A DNA stretch of 64,000 bases. Source: UBA4427 sp045106235. Lineage in GTDB: Bacteria; Myxococcota_A; UBA9160; UBA4427. Within the stretch, counting starts at the first letter, position 1; every line of letters begins with the position of its first letter. The notes beneath the pieces were generated by a model that was not told the DNA's origin, did not search any database, and saw nothing but the letters and a program-made list of their open reading frames with translations. The translations under genes were made by a program, and so were the position numbers. Shown in pieces: positions 44,347 to 53,452 of the stretch. Location of the stretch: positions 1 to 64,000 of the forward strand of contig JBGCEJ010000013.1 in NCBI GenBank assembly GCA_045106235.1. The letters are read 5' to 3'.

Positions 44347-44961
44347 ATGAGCAAGAACGAAGACGTTCTCGTCCGCATCGAATCGGTTGAAGGCACGGGC
44401 TGCGTCGTCCGCGGCGACGATATCGATACCGACCGCATCATCCCGGCCCGCTTCATGAAGGTCGTGACCTTCGATGATATGGGGCGCCACGCCTTTGAAG
44501 ACGCGCGCAAGGCCGCCAAGGGAAAGCATCCCCTCGACGATGAGCGCTTCTCGGGCGCGGAAGTCCTGATCGTGGGCCAGAACTTCGGCTGCGGTTCGTC
44601 GCGCGAGCATGCGCCTCAGGCGCTGATGCGCTTTGGCTTCAAGGCTTTCATCGGCGGCTCCTTCGCCGAAATTTTCTTCGGCAATTGCACGAGCCTGGGA
44701 CTCCCCTGCGTCACGCTCGGCGACGAAGATCTCGCCAAGCTGATGGATGCCGTCGAACTCGATCCGACGCAGAACGTGGCCATCGACCTCAAGGCGCAGA
44801 CGATCACCTCTCGCGCCGGCTCCATGACCGCAGGTGTTCCCGAAGGCGTGCGCCAGCAGCTCACCGAAGGAACCTGGGACGCAACGCGCGTTCTGCTGGA
44901 AGCGGGCGATGCGATCGACAAGACCGCTGCCGCGCTGCCCTACGTCGAGCTACCCGCGTAG
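44347..44961 (+). CDS. leuD: 3-isopropylmalate dehydratase small subunit
   Basis: A 204-residue partner of LeuC forming the swivelling domain of the dehydratase. 'RGDDIDTDRIIPARFMKVVTFDDMGRHAFED' and 'VGQNFGCGSSREHAPQAL' are diagnostic, and 'GNCTSLGLPCVTL' is in the C-terminal half. AAGGA precedes the ATG. It forms a two-gene operon with leuC; the convergent enoyl-CoA hydratase gene ends 17 nt further on. Confidence 0.97.
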   Translation: MSKNEDVLVRIESVEGTGCVVRGDDIDTDRIIPARFMKVVTFDDMGRHAFEDARKAAKGKHPLDDERFSGAEVLIVGQNFGCGSSREHAPQALMRFGFKAFIGGSFAEIFFGNCTSLGLPCVTLGDEDLAKLMDAVELDPTQNVAIDLKAQTITSRAGSMTAGVPEGVRQQLTEGTWDATRVLLEAGDAIDKTAAALPYVELPA

Positions 44962-44978
44962 TCGAGTTCGAGCGCGGC

Positions 44979-45755
44979 CTATTTCCCCTTGAAGTCGGGG
45001 TCGCGCTTTTCGACGAAGGCCGTCGTGCCTTCGGTCCGATCCTCGGAAGCGAAAGCGAGACCAAACGCGGCCTGCTCGAGGGCATGCGCCGTCCGCACGT
45101 CCGCATCTTGGCCCTGCTGCATCACCTGCTTTGCCAGCCGCGTCGCCACGGGTCCGCGCGCGGCGACGGCCTTCGCCGCCTGAATCGCCGCGGGCAAGAG
45201 CTCTTCGGGTTCGAACACCCGGTTCACGAGACCGATCCGTGCCGCCTCGTCCGCGCCGATCGGCTCCGCGACTAATACAAGCTCTTTCGCCCAGGCGAGT
45301 CCAACCCGGCGCACGAGCCGGCTCGTTCCCCCGAAGCCCGGAATCAGCCCCAGCTTCGTTTCAGGTTGGCCAATCTTCGCCTTCGCCGAGGCGTAAATCC
45401 AGTCACAGCTCATCGCCAGCTCACAGCCCCCACCGAGCGCGAAGCCGTTCACCGCGGCGATCGTCACCAGCGGCAGCGCCTCTAGGCGTCCGAAAATTTC
45501 ATGCGCGAGGGCCGAAAACGCTTCTGCTTCGAGCGGAGCGAGATCCTTCATCTCCGCGATGTCCGCACCCGCCACAAAGGCGCGACCCGCTCCGGTCACG
45601 ACCACCGCACGGCAGCTCGAGTCCGCTTCGATGCGATCCAATACCCCACCGAACTGCTCGATCACCTCGCGGTTCAACGCATTCAGCGCGTCCGGGCGGT
45701 CGAGCGTCACAACGGCGACCTCAGCTTGCTTTTCGAGTCGAACCCATTCAGTCAC
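44979..45755 (-). CDS. Enoyl-CoA hydratase (canonical crotonase)
   Basis: A 258-residue enoyl-CoA hydratase/isomerase of fatty acid degradation. Both catalytic Glu residues are intact: 'GFALGGGCELAMSCD' and 'KAKIGQPETKLGLIPGFGG'; oxyanion residues lie in 'AFVAGADIAEM'. It ends 'EKRDPDFKGK', a usual ending of the family. GTG at 45755 fits the normal N-terminus ('MTEWVRLEKQAEVAVV'); the longer frame begins at another GTG (45779). It hydrates trans-2-enoyl-CoA. It is convergent with leuD and follows the large hydrolase gene by 70 nt in the opposite sense of the DNA map but same strand. Confidence 0.92.
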   Translation of the reverse strand: MTEWVRLEKQAEVAVVTLDRPDALNALNREVIEQFGGVLDRIEADSSCRAVVVTGAGRAFVAGADIAEMKDLAPLEAEAFSALAHEIFGRLEALPLVTIAAVNGFALGGGCELAMSCDWIYASAKAKIGQPETKLGLIPGFGGTSRLVRRVGLAWAKELVLVAEPIGADEAARIGLVNRVFEPEELLPAAIQAAKAVAARGPVATRLAKQVMQQGQDADVRTAHALEQAAFGLAFASEDRTEGTTAFVEKRDPDFKGK

Positions 45756-45825
45756 GGTCTTGCTCTCTTTCTTACACACTCATTCTTACGCACTCAACCC
45801 GCTCGTCGAGTGATTCGAATATCGC

Positions 45826-48282
45826 TTATTGGGAACGGACCGCATCATTTTCTTGTCGGGTCCGCTTTGCAAAAGGATCGATCAGGAGGGCGGGCGGCGC
45901 CTCGATCGCAGAGCGCAGGAAGGTAACGCGTCTGCGAATACTCTCCTCGGCCAACTGCGCGCAGAAATGCCCCTCCCGCAAAAGTTCGATGGGAATCGGA
46001 AGCGACTCGGGCCGGCATCCAGGCGCCGCCGGCAGATCCCGCCCACTCGGAACGAGCTCCACGTATCCCCCGGTCGCACCGTCCTCAAGATTCGCGCGAA
46101 GCGGCGCCGTCCCGAACGGCAAGCCAAATCCGATCGCGTCGGGTCCTGGACCGCCAATCCAGGGCAAGGGCCCGAGCACCCAAGCAAGGGAGCGCGTAAG
46201 TCGGTTTGGTACGTACCCGTCCCCAAGCCCCGCAGTCAACAGCACGCTGGGGCCTCGCGGGCCTTCCTCATGCAGTGCCCCCGCAAGTTTCCCCATCAGA
46301 GCATGCACATGGGCATCCTGACGGTCGAGGGCCGCTTGAAAGAGCGACATCGTGACCCAGAGATCCATCGGCGAAAAGTCTCCAAAAAGAACCGGCAGCG
46401 CTTCCACCATCGTATCCGCCGCTTGATGCAGCGGAAGCTCTGCCCAGCGCGCGCCTCCGGTCACGAGCGAAGCCGCCCGAATTTCGGGCGCGTAGGTAAG
46501 CAGCGCTTGACCATGGATGGCTCCCTGACTAATCCCCTCATAGACAAGGGGCGCTTCCCGATCGAGATCCGGCACGCCATCAGGCGCCCCGAGCGGAAGT
46601 ACATCAATCGCCCCCCGCTCGCGAAGCGCTGCCACCAGCGCCAGCTGCTCGCCTAACGTCACAATCCAATCGTCCGGAACGACTCCGCTATCGCGCACGG
46701 ATTCGGTCAGGGCGAGTACCTGCGTGGCAATGGCCCGACTCCGATCCGCCGTATCCAGGTCTGAGCCTTCTCGGTTCCAGAGATCCGTAAAGCCGATGAC
46801 GGCGAACCCCGCTGCCAAAAAGGGATCGCCGAGCGGTGCCCCAATTTCCGCCTCCGCACTCCCGGGATTCCCGTGTTGATAGATCAAGACGGGAGCGGGC
46901 GTCCGGTCCGCACGCCAAGGCAAGGCCAGCCTGAAATCAATCCATTCGAAACCACGGGGTGTTGGACGCCCTGCCCTATCGCGGAAAATCGCCGCCGCGC
47001 CCGCCTCTCGAAAACGGGGCGCCTTGAAACGCCCGTAGAGGGTCGCCATCAAGGGGCGCTCCGGATCCTTGGCGGGCACGACGCGATCCACAATCAACCG
47101 CGGACCGGGGAGCTCAAAAGCCGCCTCCCGAAGTGCCTCGGGATCACGCTCGATTCCGCTCTGGCTTCCCACCGTAAACGTCAGCGCAAAAACGAGATCG
47201 TCCCGGGTCCAGGGGATGGCGAGATGCGATGATGCCACCGTCATCGCAGGCACAAGCTGCTCCGCGAGGTCTTCACTGAGTTCCGAAGCGCCTAATGCAC
47301 GTCCCTTTAAAATCGAGCCTAACAAGACGGGCGAGTCCATTGCTCGGCCAGAAGCATCGCTCACGCCTCGACGCAGAAGCAGTGCATAATGCCCCCGCGG
47401 ACGGAGGGGACGGGCCGGCATTACCCACATCGCATGTTCGGTGAGGCCGACGAGCGGTGAATCGCTACGCAGCTGAATCTCGAAGGGCCAGCGCTCTCCG
47501 TATTCCGCGCTCGACGGATCGATGTCCACGAGGGCGACCGTGGCAGCCGGGTCCACGGACTCAGCCGCCGTCAGCGGCAAAGTCGCTGGGTCGAGCGGCC
47601 CGGTCAGCTGGAGAACGATGGGCGCGACCGGGCTCCAGCCGTCCAGCCGCGCGAGTTCGGGTGCCAGCCCCGAAATTACTTTTCGAATATCCCCGCGCAC
47701 AGCGACCGGAAGGTCGAGTCGCCGACCCGTTGGGCTAGTCGGGTCGCGCCGCGTCCAAAAATCGTCGGGAATCGGTGCGATCTCGTCGGGATCGCCTTTG
47801 CGGTAGCGCACCCGCGCAGCCCCCCCGGTCACCGCAAGGCTCGAGCCCGTCGTAAAAGCGAAGGAATAGGGCTGACCGGCCTGATTCCAAGTCAACTCAC
47901 AGCGCTTTGATTCAGGGAGGCGCAGCGAAGGCTGGATGATGAGCCGCTTCGGACGGAGCCGGAAGGTCTTGGGGCCGTAGCTCTGCGCGTCGCAGCGAAG
48001 CGTCGGGTCCGAGGCGTCAGCGGCCGCCGCCGCATTCTCGAATTCCAACTCAGGCCAGATCCCCACTGGCACCCCGACGGCCCCGTCCGCCGGCCAAGAG
48101 CGAAAGCGAGCGGCGTCTCCCTGGGAACGGGTCAACACGCCCCCGCCCCCTTCCTCGCAGCCGATCGCCCACGCCCCCAAAAGCAGCAGCCAGAACGCGA
48201 CCGCGCGTCGCCCGCGAGCGAGCAGAGGAGGCGCGCCTGCGTGATATGCTCGCGGTGTCCCGCAACCCGCAAACGCACTCAT
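45826..48282 (-). CDS. Large lipoprotein with alpha/beta-hydrolase-like domain
   Basis: About 818 residues, lipidated at Cys42 in 'LGAWAIGCEEG'. The N-terminal third has a bacterial Ig-like arrangement ('FRSWPADGAVGVPVGIWPELEFENA', repeated Ig-type strands), the middle a peptide-like 'VALVDIDPSSAEYGERWPFEI', and the C-terminal half an alpha/beta-hydrolase with 'PVLIYQHGNPGSAEAEIG', 'LVYEGISQGAIHGQALLTY' (Gly-x-Ser-Gln-Gly elbow) and 'SVLLTAGLGDGYVPNRLTRSL' as the acid segment. It is probably a periplasmic or surface hydrolase. The long frame to 48444 overlaps the next gene, so the ATG at 48282 (58 nt from the divergent DUF1499 gene) is used, though it has no clear ribosome-binding site. Confidence 0.78.
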   Translation of the reverse strand: MSAFAGCGTPRAYHAGAPPLLARGRRAVAFWLLLLGAWAIGCEEGGGGVLTRSQGDAARFRSWPADGAVGVPVGIWPELEFENAAAAADASDPTLRCDAQSYGPKTFRLRPKRLIIQPSLRLPESKRCELTWNQAGQPYSFAFTTGSSLAVTGGAARVRYRKGDPDEIAPIPDDFWTRRDPTSPTGRRLDLPVAVRGDIRKVISGLAPELARLDGWSPVAPIVLQLTGPLDPATLPLTAAESVDPAATVALVDIDPSSAEYGERWPFEIQLRSDSPLVGLTEHAMWVMPARPLRPRGHYALLLRRGVSDASGRAMDSPVLLGSILKGRALGASELSEDLAEQLVPAMTVASSHLAIPWTRDDLVFALTFTVGSQSGIERDPEALREAAFELPGPRLIVDRVVPAKDPERPLMATLYGRFKAPRFREAGAAAIFRDRAGRPTPRGFEWIDFRLALPWRADRTPAPVLIYQHGNPGSAEAEIGAPLGDPFLAAGFAVIGFTDLWNREGSDLDTADRSRAIATQVLALTESVRDSGVVPDDWIVTLGEQLALVAALRERGAIDVLPLGAPDGVPDLDREAPLVYEGISQGAIHGQALLTYAPEIRAASLVTGGARWAELPLHQAADTMVEALPVLFGDFSPMDLWVTMSLFQAALDRQDAHVHALMGKLAGALHEEGPRGPSVLLTAGLGDGYVPNRLTRSLAWVLGPLPWIGGPGPDAIGFGLPFGTAPLRANLEDGATGGYVELVPSGRDLPAAPGCRPESLPIPIELLREGHFCAQLAEESIRRRVTFLRSAIEAPPALLIDPFAKRTRQENDAVRSQ

Positions 48283-48339
48283 CCGAGAACCGGAAACGCG
48301 GCCGGAACAATCGACCGAGAACGATAAATAGGAGCTCTC

Positions 48340-49053
48340 ATGGCAGCAGCCGCACCGATCATGTCCCTTATTGCAGGCGCGCTCGCGTTGGTCGGCGTCG
48401 CGTTCGCCTATTTCGGCATCGTCTCGCCGATGGCAGGTTTCCAAACCTTCGCCGCCGGCGCTCTGCTCGGAGGACTGTTTAGCGTCGTCCTCAGTCTAGT
48501 CGGTCTTTTACTCACGCGCGGAGGCCGAGATCCAGAAGGCCGCAACCGCGCTTTGATCGGCTTGGCCATCGGCCTCGGTCTGCTGATCGTGGTACTCGCC
48601 GCAGCCTCAACCGGGGGCAGCGCGCCGCCGATCAACGATATTTCGACCGATCTCGAGACACCGCCGAGCTTCGCCGACGCCGCGCTCGTCCCCGGCTACG
48701 CCGGACGCGACATGGCCTACCCCGACGATTTCAAGACCATCGTTCGCGAGGGCTACCCCGACCTCGCTCCACTCCGCGTGAGCACGCCCCCCGCGGTGGC
48801 CTTCACGAAAACGGTCGCAACCGCGGAAGCCGCAGGCTGGGAAATCGTTCACCGCGACGCGAGCGCGGGCCGTTTCGACGCCCAAGACGTCTCGACGCTC
48901 TTCCGCTTCGTCGATGATGTGACGGTTCGCGTCCTGCCCGATGGGAACGGATCCCGCATCGACATGCGCTCTAAATCTCGAGATGGGCGCAGCGACCTCG
49001 GTGCCAATGCCAAACGCATCCGCGCCTATTTCGAAGCGCTCGAAAACAGCTGA
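48340..49053 (+). CDS. DUF1499 membrane protein
   Basis: A 237-residue inner-membrane protein. Two or three N-terminal hydrophobic helices (residues 5-30, 37-60 and 70-88) precede a soluble domain with the DUF1499 signatures 'PPINDISTDLETPPSF', 'YPDLAPLRVSTPPAVAF' and 'VTVRVLPDGNGSRIDMRSKSRDGRSDLGANAKRIRAYFEAL'. The function of the family is unknown. AGGAG lies 5 nt before the ATG, so it starts at 48340. It is a single-gene unit divergent from the large lipoprotein and convergent with the cyclase-like gene. Confidence 0.88.
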   Translation: MAAAAPIMSLIAGALALVGVAFAYFGIVSPMAGFQTFAAGALLGGLFSVVLSLVGLLLTRGGRDPEGRNRALIGLAIGLGLLIVVLAAASTGGSAPPINDISTDLETPPSFADAALVPGYAGRDMAYPDDFKTIVREGYPDLAPLRVSTPPAVAFTKTVATAEAAGWEIVHRDASAGRFDAQDVSTLFRFVDDVTVRVLPDGNGSRIDMRSKSRDGRSDLGANAKRIRAYFEALENS

Positions 49054-49106
49054 GCCCGAGCTAAGGCCCAGTCAAGCTCAAGACGCGGGGCCTTCGCACT
49101 CAGGCC

Positions 49107-50048
49107 TTAGCTCTCATCCAACGCAGCGCAGAGCCGTACGATGCCCATCATCGCATCGACGGTTTGCGTCGTGCGTCCAGCCGGGCCGTCGAGGCAAAGT
49201 TCGGCGAAGCCGCCGTCCCCCGCCTGTTCGTCCAACAAGCGCTCGAGCAGTTCCGCCACGTCAAAGGTCGCGCCGGGCATCGCCTGCGCATCACAGGTCA
49301 GCAGCACCCGCACCGCGGCCACCGCCTCCATATGCCGGCTGCGGAAGCCCTTCTCTAAAGCACGTCCGCACCACTGCAGCGCTTCATCCGCGAGATCGTC
49401 CGCCACGTTCGTGTAGAAATGCGCGTAGCCGATCAGAGCCGAATACCCGTCATGCTCCACCATTTCGGGATCGAAGCGCGCCGACAGATAACGGCCCGCC
49501 GCCTCCAGGGTCACCAAGCGGGAAACGGGCGTGCGCCCGAGAATCCCGGCAATCATTCCCGTCCAGAAAAGCTCCGACTGGACATCTCCGGACTCCGTAC
49601 TCCCCATCCTAAAGGCACCGTCTTCGGCCTGCTGAGACTCCAGAAATCGCACCGCGGGCTCAACCCAACTCGAATGCAGAATCTTCGCGTCGCCCGCAAT
49701 CAAGAGCGCCTCAAGGCATCCGATCATGCCGCGCTGCGCCTCGGTCAGCGAAGCCGGGTCCGTCGCCGGAAACCCCAGCCCGCCCCCAGAAAGCAGCGTG
49801 CCCACGGCCATGCGGCCATCGGTCTGCTGCGTAGCCGCCAGCCGGTCACTCAGTTCGCTCGCTGGGCGCGCACCGCAAAGCACCTGCGCCCGAAGAAATG
49901 CCCAGACATCGTCCCCTGCCTCAAGAAAGCCATAGGCCCGCTCCAGGGCCTCCGCCGCGCGATGTCGCAGCGCCGTAACCAGCGCCTCATCGGAATCACC
50001 GCCGTCGCCGCCACTCCCATTTCCGGTATCGAGATGCACAATGCTCAT
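49107..50048 (-). CDS. Prenyl-cyclase/prenyltransferase-like helical repeat protein
   Basis: A 313-residue protein of alpha-alpha toroid character. Repeats such as 'FLESQQAEDGAF', 'VRFLES', 'LLERLLDEQAGDGGFAEL' show the Q-x-x-D/E-G-x-F pattern of QW-type motifs in squalene cyclase and prenyltransferase beta subunits, but no DxDD or zinc site is visible, so an enzymatic role is uncertain. The ATG at 50048 is taken because it begins the protein just before the first helix; the longer frame crosses into the divergent gene. TACGTT (minus strand) lies 7 nt upstream of the ATG and there is no ribosome-binding site. Confidence 0.65.
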   Translation of the reverse strand: MSIVHLDTGNGSGGDGGDSDEALVTALRHRAAEALERAYGFLEAGDDVWAFLRAQVLCGARPASELSDRLAATQQTDGRMAVGTLLSGGGLGFPATDPASLTEAQRGMIGCLEALLIAGDAKILHSSWVEPAVRFLESQQAEDGAFRMGSTESGDVQSELFWTGMIAGILGRTPVSRLVTLEAAGRYLSARFDPEMVEHDGYSALIGYAHFYTNVADDLADEALQWCGRALEKGFRSRHMEAVAAVRVLLTCDAQAMPGATFDVAELLERLLDEQAGDGGFAELCLDGPAGRTTQTVDAMMGIVRLCAALDES

Positions 50049-50124
50049 GGCCGAGAACGTAGGCGCTGAGAGAGGGGATTGCCGCTGCTGCGATCCTTGG
50101 GGACAGCTAGACTTCGGCACAATC

Positions 50125-52248
50125 ATGTCCTCTGCACCTCGCGACCCATCCAAATCGACTGATCAGACCTCCGGCGCCTCCACCAAGGCGGAGGCGCGCG
50201 GCAAGAATCGCCTCGCGAAAGAAACCAGCGCCTACCTTCGGCAGCACGAAGAGAATCCCGTCGACTGGTATCCCTGGGGCGAGGAGGCACTCGCCCGCGC
50301 GAAGGCGGAGGACAAGCCGATCCTCGTTTCGATCGGCTACAGCGCCTGCCATTGGTGCCATGTGATGGAAAGGGAATGCTTCGAAAATCCCGAAATCGCG
50401 GCGCAGATGAACGATGCGTTCATCAACATCAAGGTGGACCGCGAAGAGCGACCCGACGTGGACCAGATCTACATGAGCACGGCGCTCAAGCTGAACGGAC
50501 GCGGGGGATGGCCCTTGAATGCGGTCTGCACCCCCGACGGGCGTCCCTTTTTCGTCGGCACTTATTTCCCGCCGGAGCGGCGCGGCGAGATGCCAAGCTT
50601 CCCCGAAATCCTCGGAGCCCTCTCCGACGCCTGGCGAGATCAGCGCGACGAAATCGAAGACAATTCCGCGAAGATCGTCGCCGCGCTCTCCGACCGCCCC
50701 CCCAGCGAAGCGGGGCAGAGCATGCCCGGCTCGGCCACAATTCAGGCCGCCGCGAAAGCAATTATGGAAACCGCCGACCTCAGCCACGGCGGCTTCGGGC
50801 GCGCCCCCAAATTCCCGACTCCACCGAACCTCGAGCTCCTGACCGCCTCCCTCGACTTTTTCGAGCACGACACCTCTTCCGAAATCGCGCGTTTCCTCGC
50901 CCTCACGGCTCGGGAGATGTCGCGACGCGGCCTCTTCGATCAGCTCGGCGGCGGCTTCCATCGCTACTGCACCGACGTGAATTGGACGATTCCGCATTTC
51001 GAAAAGATGCTCTACGACCAGGGGCAGCTGCTGTCTTTCTACGCGGAGCTCGCGCGCCGTGCGCATGACGCAAGCGACCTGCTCTGGCCCATCACGGAAA
51101 CGGCGGATTACCTCACGCGCGAGATGCAAGGCGAAGGCGGGGCATTCTTCGCTAGCCAGGACGCGGATAGCGAAGGCGAGGAAGGCAAGTTTTTTGTCTG
51201 GACACCCCTGCAGATTGCCGCCCATCTCGGCGACGAGGCCGATGCGTTTTGCACGAGCTACGGCGTCCGGCTCGTCGGCAATTTCGAAAACGGAACGACG
51301 CAGCTCGTCGACGAGGCCCGTGCGAAGCGCAGCGATTTCGAAGCAGCGCGCAAGACGCTGCTTGCGGCGCGTAGCGAACGCGTGGCCCCGGCGACCGATC
51401 CAAAGCACGTCACGGCCTGGAACGGATATGTGATCTCGGGCCTCGCCCGGGCAGCCTCCGTCGTCGGCGACGCCGCGCTCCGCGATGAAGCCACCCGAGC
51501 GGCCGACTTCATCCTCTCGGAAATGACCGAGGACGGACAGCTCTTACGCATTCACGATGGCGGCCGTGCGCATATCTCAGGCTTTCTCGACGATTACGCC
51601 GCCATGCTCGGCGCCTGCCTTGATCTCCACCGCGCCGGCGCGGGCGAACGCTTCCTGGAATCAGCGACACGGCTCGGAGATCAAATCCTCTCGCGCTTCG
51701 CGAACCCGGCGACCGGCGCCCTCTACCTTGTTGCCGAAGACGCAAAGGATGCGAAAGGCCTCGTCCATCGCCCCCGCTCCGATCACGACGGTGCCACACC
51801 CGACGCAAGCGGCCTCGCCCTGCTTGGCCTAACACGACTGGCCGCACTCGGACATCGCTCCGATCTCGATGCGTTCGTCACTCAAGCCATCGCCGAAAGC
51901 GCCGCCTTGATCAAAAACGCTCCCCACGCCTTCCCGACCCTGCTCCGCGCGGTCGCCTTGCGTGTTAGAGGCCTGTCCGCGGCGGTGATCATCGGAGACC
52001 CCGAAGACCCTCAAACCACTCGCCTCGCCGATCGCGCACGCCGCGTCCTTCGGCCAGAAGACGCGGTCCTCGTCGCTTCTCCAGAGGCGGCGTCCAATGC
52101 CCCAAGTGCGGGCATTGCCCCCGAATGGCTCGCCGGCCGCAGCGCGATCAACGGGAAACCGACCGCCTACATTTGCCACGGCACGCTCTGCTCCGCGCCG
52201 GTCCAGGAGCCCTCCGAGATCGTGGTCGACCTCGTACCGGGCGCCTAA
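50125..52248 (+). CDS. DUF255 thioredoxin-fold protein (YyaL / SPATA20 family)
   Basis: A 707-residue protein. The N-terminal thioredoxin-like domain has 'DWYPWGEEALARAKAEDKPILVSIGYSACHWCHVME' (CxxC pair, family signature), followed by 'DREERPDVDQIYMS' and 'GWPLNAVCTPDGRPFFVGTYFP'. The rest is a long alpha-helical barrel like the (alpha/alpha)6 six-hairpin domain with 'GGFGRAPKFPTPPNLELL', 'GGGFHRYCTDVNWTIPHFEKMLYDQ' and 'FFASQDADSEGEEGKFFVWT'. Orthologues occur in bacteria, archaea and animals; biochemical function is not known. The ATG at 50125 is preferred over an ATG at 50041 that falls within the divergent gene; no ribosome-binding site is visible. Confidence 0.9.
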   Translation: MSSAPRDPSKSTDQTSGASTKAEARGKNRLAKETSAYLRQHEENPVDWYPWGEEALARAKAEDKPILVSIGYSACHWCHVMERECFENPEIAAQMNDAFINIKVDREERPDVDQIYMSTALKLNGRGGWPLNAVCTPDGRPFFVGTYFPPERRGEMPSFPEILGALSDAWRDQRDEIEDNSAKIVAALSDRPPSEAGQSMPGSATIQAAAKAIMETADLSHGGFGRAPKFPTPPNLELLTASLDFFEHDTSSEIARFLALTAREMSRRGLFDQLGGGFHRYCTDVNWTIPHFEKMLYDQGQLLSFYAELARRAHDASDLLWPITETADYLTREMQGEGGAFFASQDADSEGEEGKFFVWTPLQIAAHLGDEADAFCTSYGVRLVGNFENGTTQLVDEARAKRSDFEAARKTLLAARSERVAPATDPKHVTAWNGYVISGLARAASVVGDAALRDEATRAADFILSEMTEDGQLLRIHDGGRAHISGFLDDYAAMLGACLDLHRAGAGERFLESATRLGDQILSRFANPATGALYLVAEDAKDAKGLVHRPRSDHDGATPDASGLALLGLTRLAALGHRSDLDAFVTQAIAESAALIKNAPHAFPTLLRAVALRVRGLSAAVIIGDPEDPQTTRLADRARRVLRPEDAVLVASPEAASNAPSAGIAPEWLAGRSAINGKPTAYICHGTLCSAPVQEPSEIVVDLVPGA

Positions 52249-52320
52249 TCAACGCAAGCCGCATTCCCGAACTAAACGATTCAGACCGAAACCAAGACCT
52301 AGGCAAGAAGAAGACGCGAG

Positions 52321-53376
52321 ATGACACAGAAGCGCGACGCAAATCAGTTTGGCTCTGGGCATGACGATGGTCTTGAACCGCTTGTCCCTCTGGATATCGG
52401 AAAGCTCGACTCCGTGGACGCACTGGTCTCGGCAATGGCAAATACGGCCTTCGGCGGGCGCCGCTTAGGCGAAGCGGCGGATGCGCTCGAGGCGATGGTC
52501 CGGAATCCAAGCTGCTTTCGGGTCGTCACGATTTCTGGGGCGATGACGATTGCGAAGCAGGGACTTGTGCTCTGCGAAATGATCGAACGCGGCTGGGTTC
52601 AAGCCGTCGTTGCGACGGGCGCGCTCATGACCCACGGCTTTGTCGAAGGTGCCGGCATGCTTCATTTTAAGCATCGACAGCGCATGAAAGACGAGGAGCT
52701 TTTCACCAAGGGCTACAACCGTGTCTACGACACGATCGAGCTCGAAAAAAACCTTGATGATGCCGAGGCGCTCCTTGACCGCGTGCTCGGAACGCTGCCG
52801 CCGGGGACGACGCTGTCCAGCCATGTCCTGCTCGAAGCGGTGGGGAAGATGCTCGACGAAGAAGATGTGGGCCGCGCCATCCTCCGCAGCGCCGTGCAGA
52901 AAAACGTTCCGATCTACGTACCTGCCTTCTCGGATTCCGAGCTCGGGCTCGATTTTTCGATCCACAACAAGAAGCTCGAGGCCGCCGGCAAGCCGGCCTT
53001 TGGCTTCAACCCCTTCCTCGATCTCGACCATTTTGCGGACCAGGTCCGTCAGCATGAAACCCTCGGCATCTTCACGATCGGTGGGGGCGTACCGCGAAAC
53101 TGGGCGCAGCAAGTCGCCCCCTACCTCGAAATTTCCGCGGATCGCCTCGGGAATTCGGACCCCGTGCGCCGCTATCGGTACGCCGTCCGAATCTGCCCAG
53201 AACCGGAGCATTGGGGTGGACTGTCGGGTTGCAGCTACACCGAGGGCGTCTCTTGGGGCAAATTCGTCCCAGAAAGCGAGGGCGGTCGCCATGTCGAAGT
53301 CCACGCGGACGCCACGATCGCCTGGCCTATGATTGTGCGGGCGGTTCTCGAGCGCCTCGAGCGCCAGCCCGCCTGA
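52321..53376 (+). CDS. Deoxyhypusine-synthase family protein
   Basis: A 351-residue homologue of deoxyhypusine synthase. Conserved features are 'FRVVTISGAMTIAKQGLVLCEMIERGWVQAVVATGALMTHGFVEG', 'VPIYVPAFSDSELGL', 'GIFTIGGGVPRNWAQQV' and 'GCSYTEGVSWGKFVPESEGG', the last holding the active-site Lys (about residue 314) that in the human enzyme carries the butylamine intermediate from spermidine. Bacteria have no eIF5A, so the acceptor must differ: relatives in other bacteria act as homospermidine or polyamine aminobutyltransferases, or are uncharacterised. No polyamine gene adjoins it. The start ATG is supported by its position; a weak ribosome-binding site precedes it. Confidence 0.88.
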   Translation: MTQKRDANQFGSGHDDGLEPLVPLDIGKLDSVDALVSAMANTAFGGRRLGEAADALEAMVRNPSCFRVVTISGAMTIAKQGLVLCEMIERGWVQAVVATGALMTHGFVEGAGMLHFKHRQRMKDEELFTKGYNRVYDTIELEKNLDDAEALLDRVLGTLPPGTTLSSHVLLEAVGKMLDEEDVGRAILRSAVQKNVPIYVPAFSDSELGLDFSIHNKKLEAAGKPAFGFNPFLDLDHFADQVRQHETLGIFTIGGGVPRNWAQQVAPYLEISADRLGNSDPVRRYRYAVRICPEPEHWGGLSGCSYTEGVSWGKFVPESEGGRHVEVHADATIAWPMIVRAVLERLERQPA

Positions 53377-53452
53377 GGCAGGGCGCCACATTTTTGTGCC
53401 CCCGGCATCTTGTCTTAGAAATGCGTGGTACCTTCTAAGAACTGTGGAACTC

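Noticed and set aside
42609..44519. 636-residue minus-strand open frame
   Set aside because: It lies wholly opposite leuC and the start of leuD, whose identity is certain; the product has no domain and biased composition.
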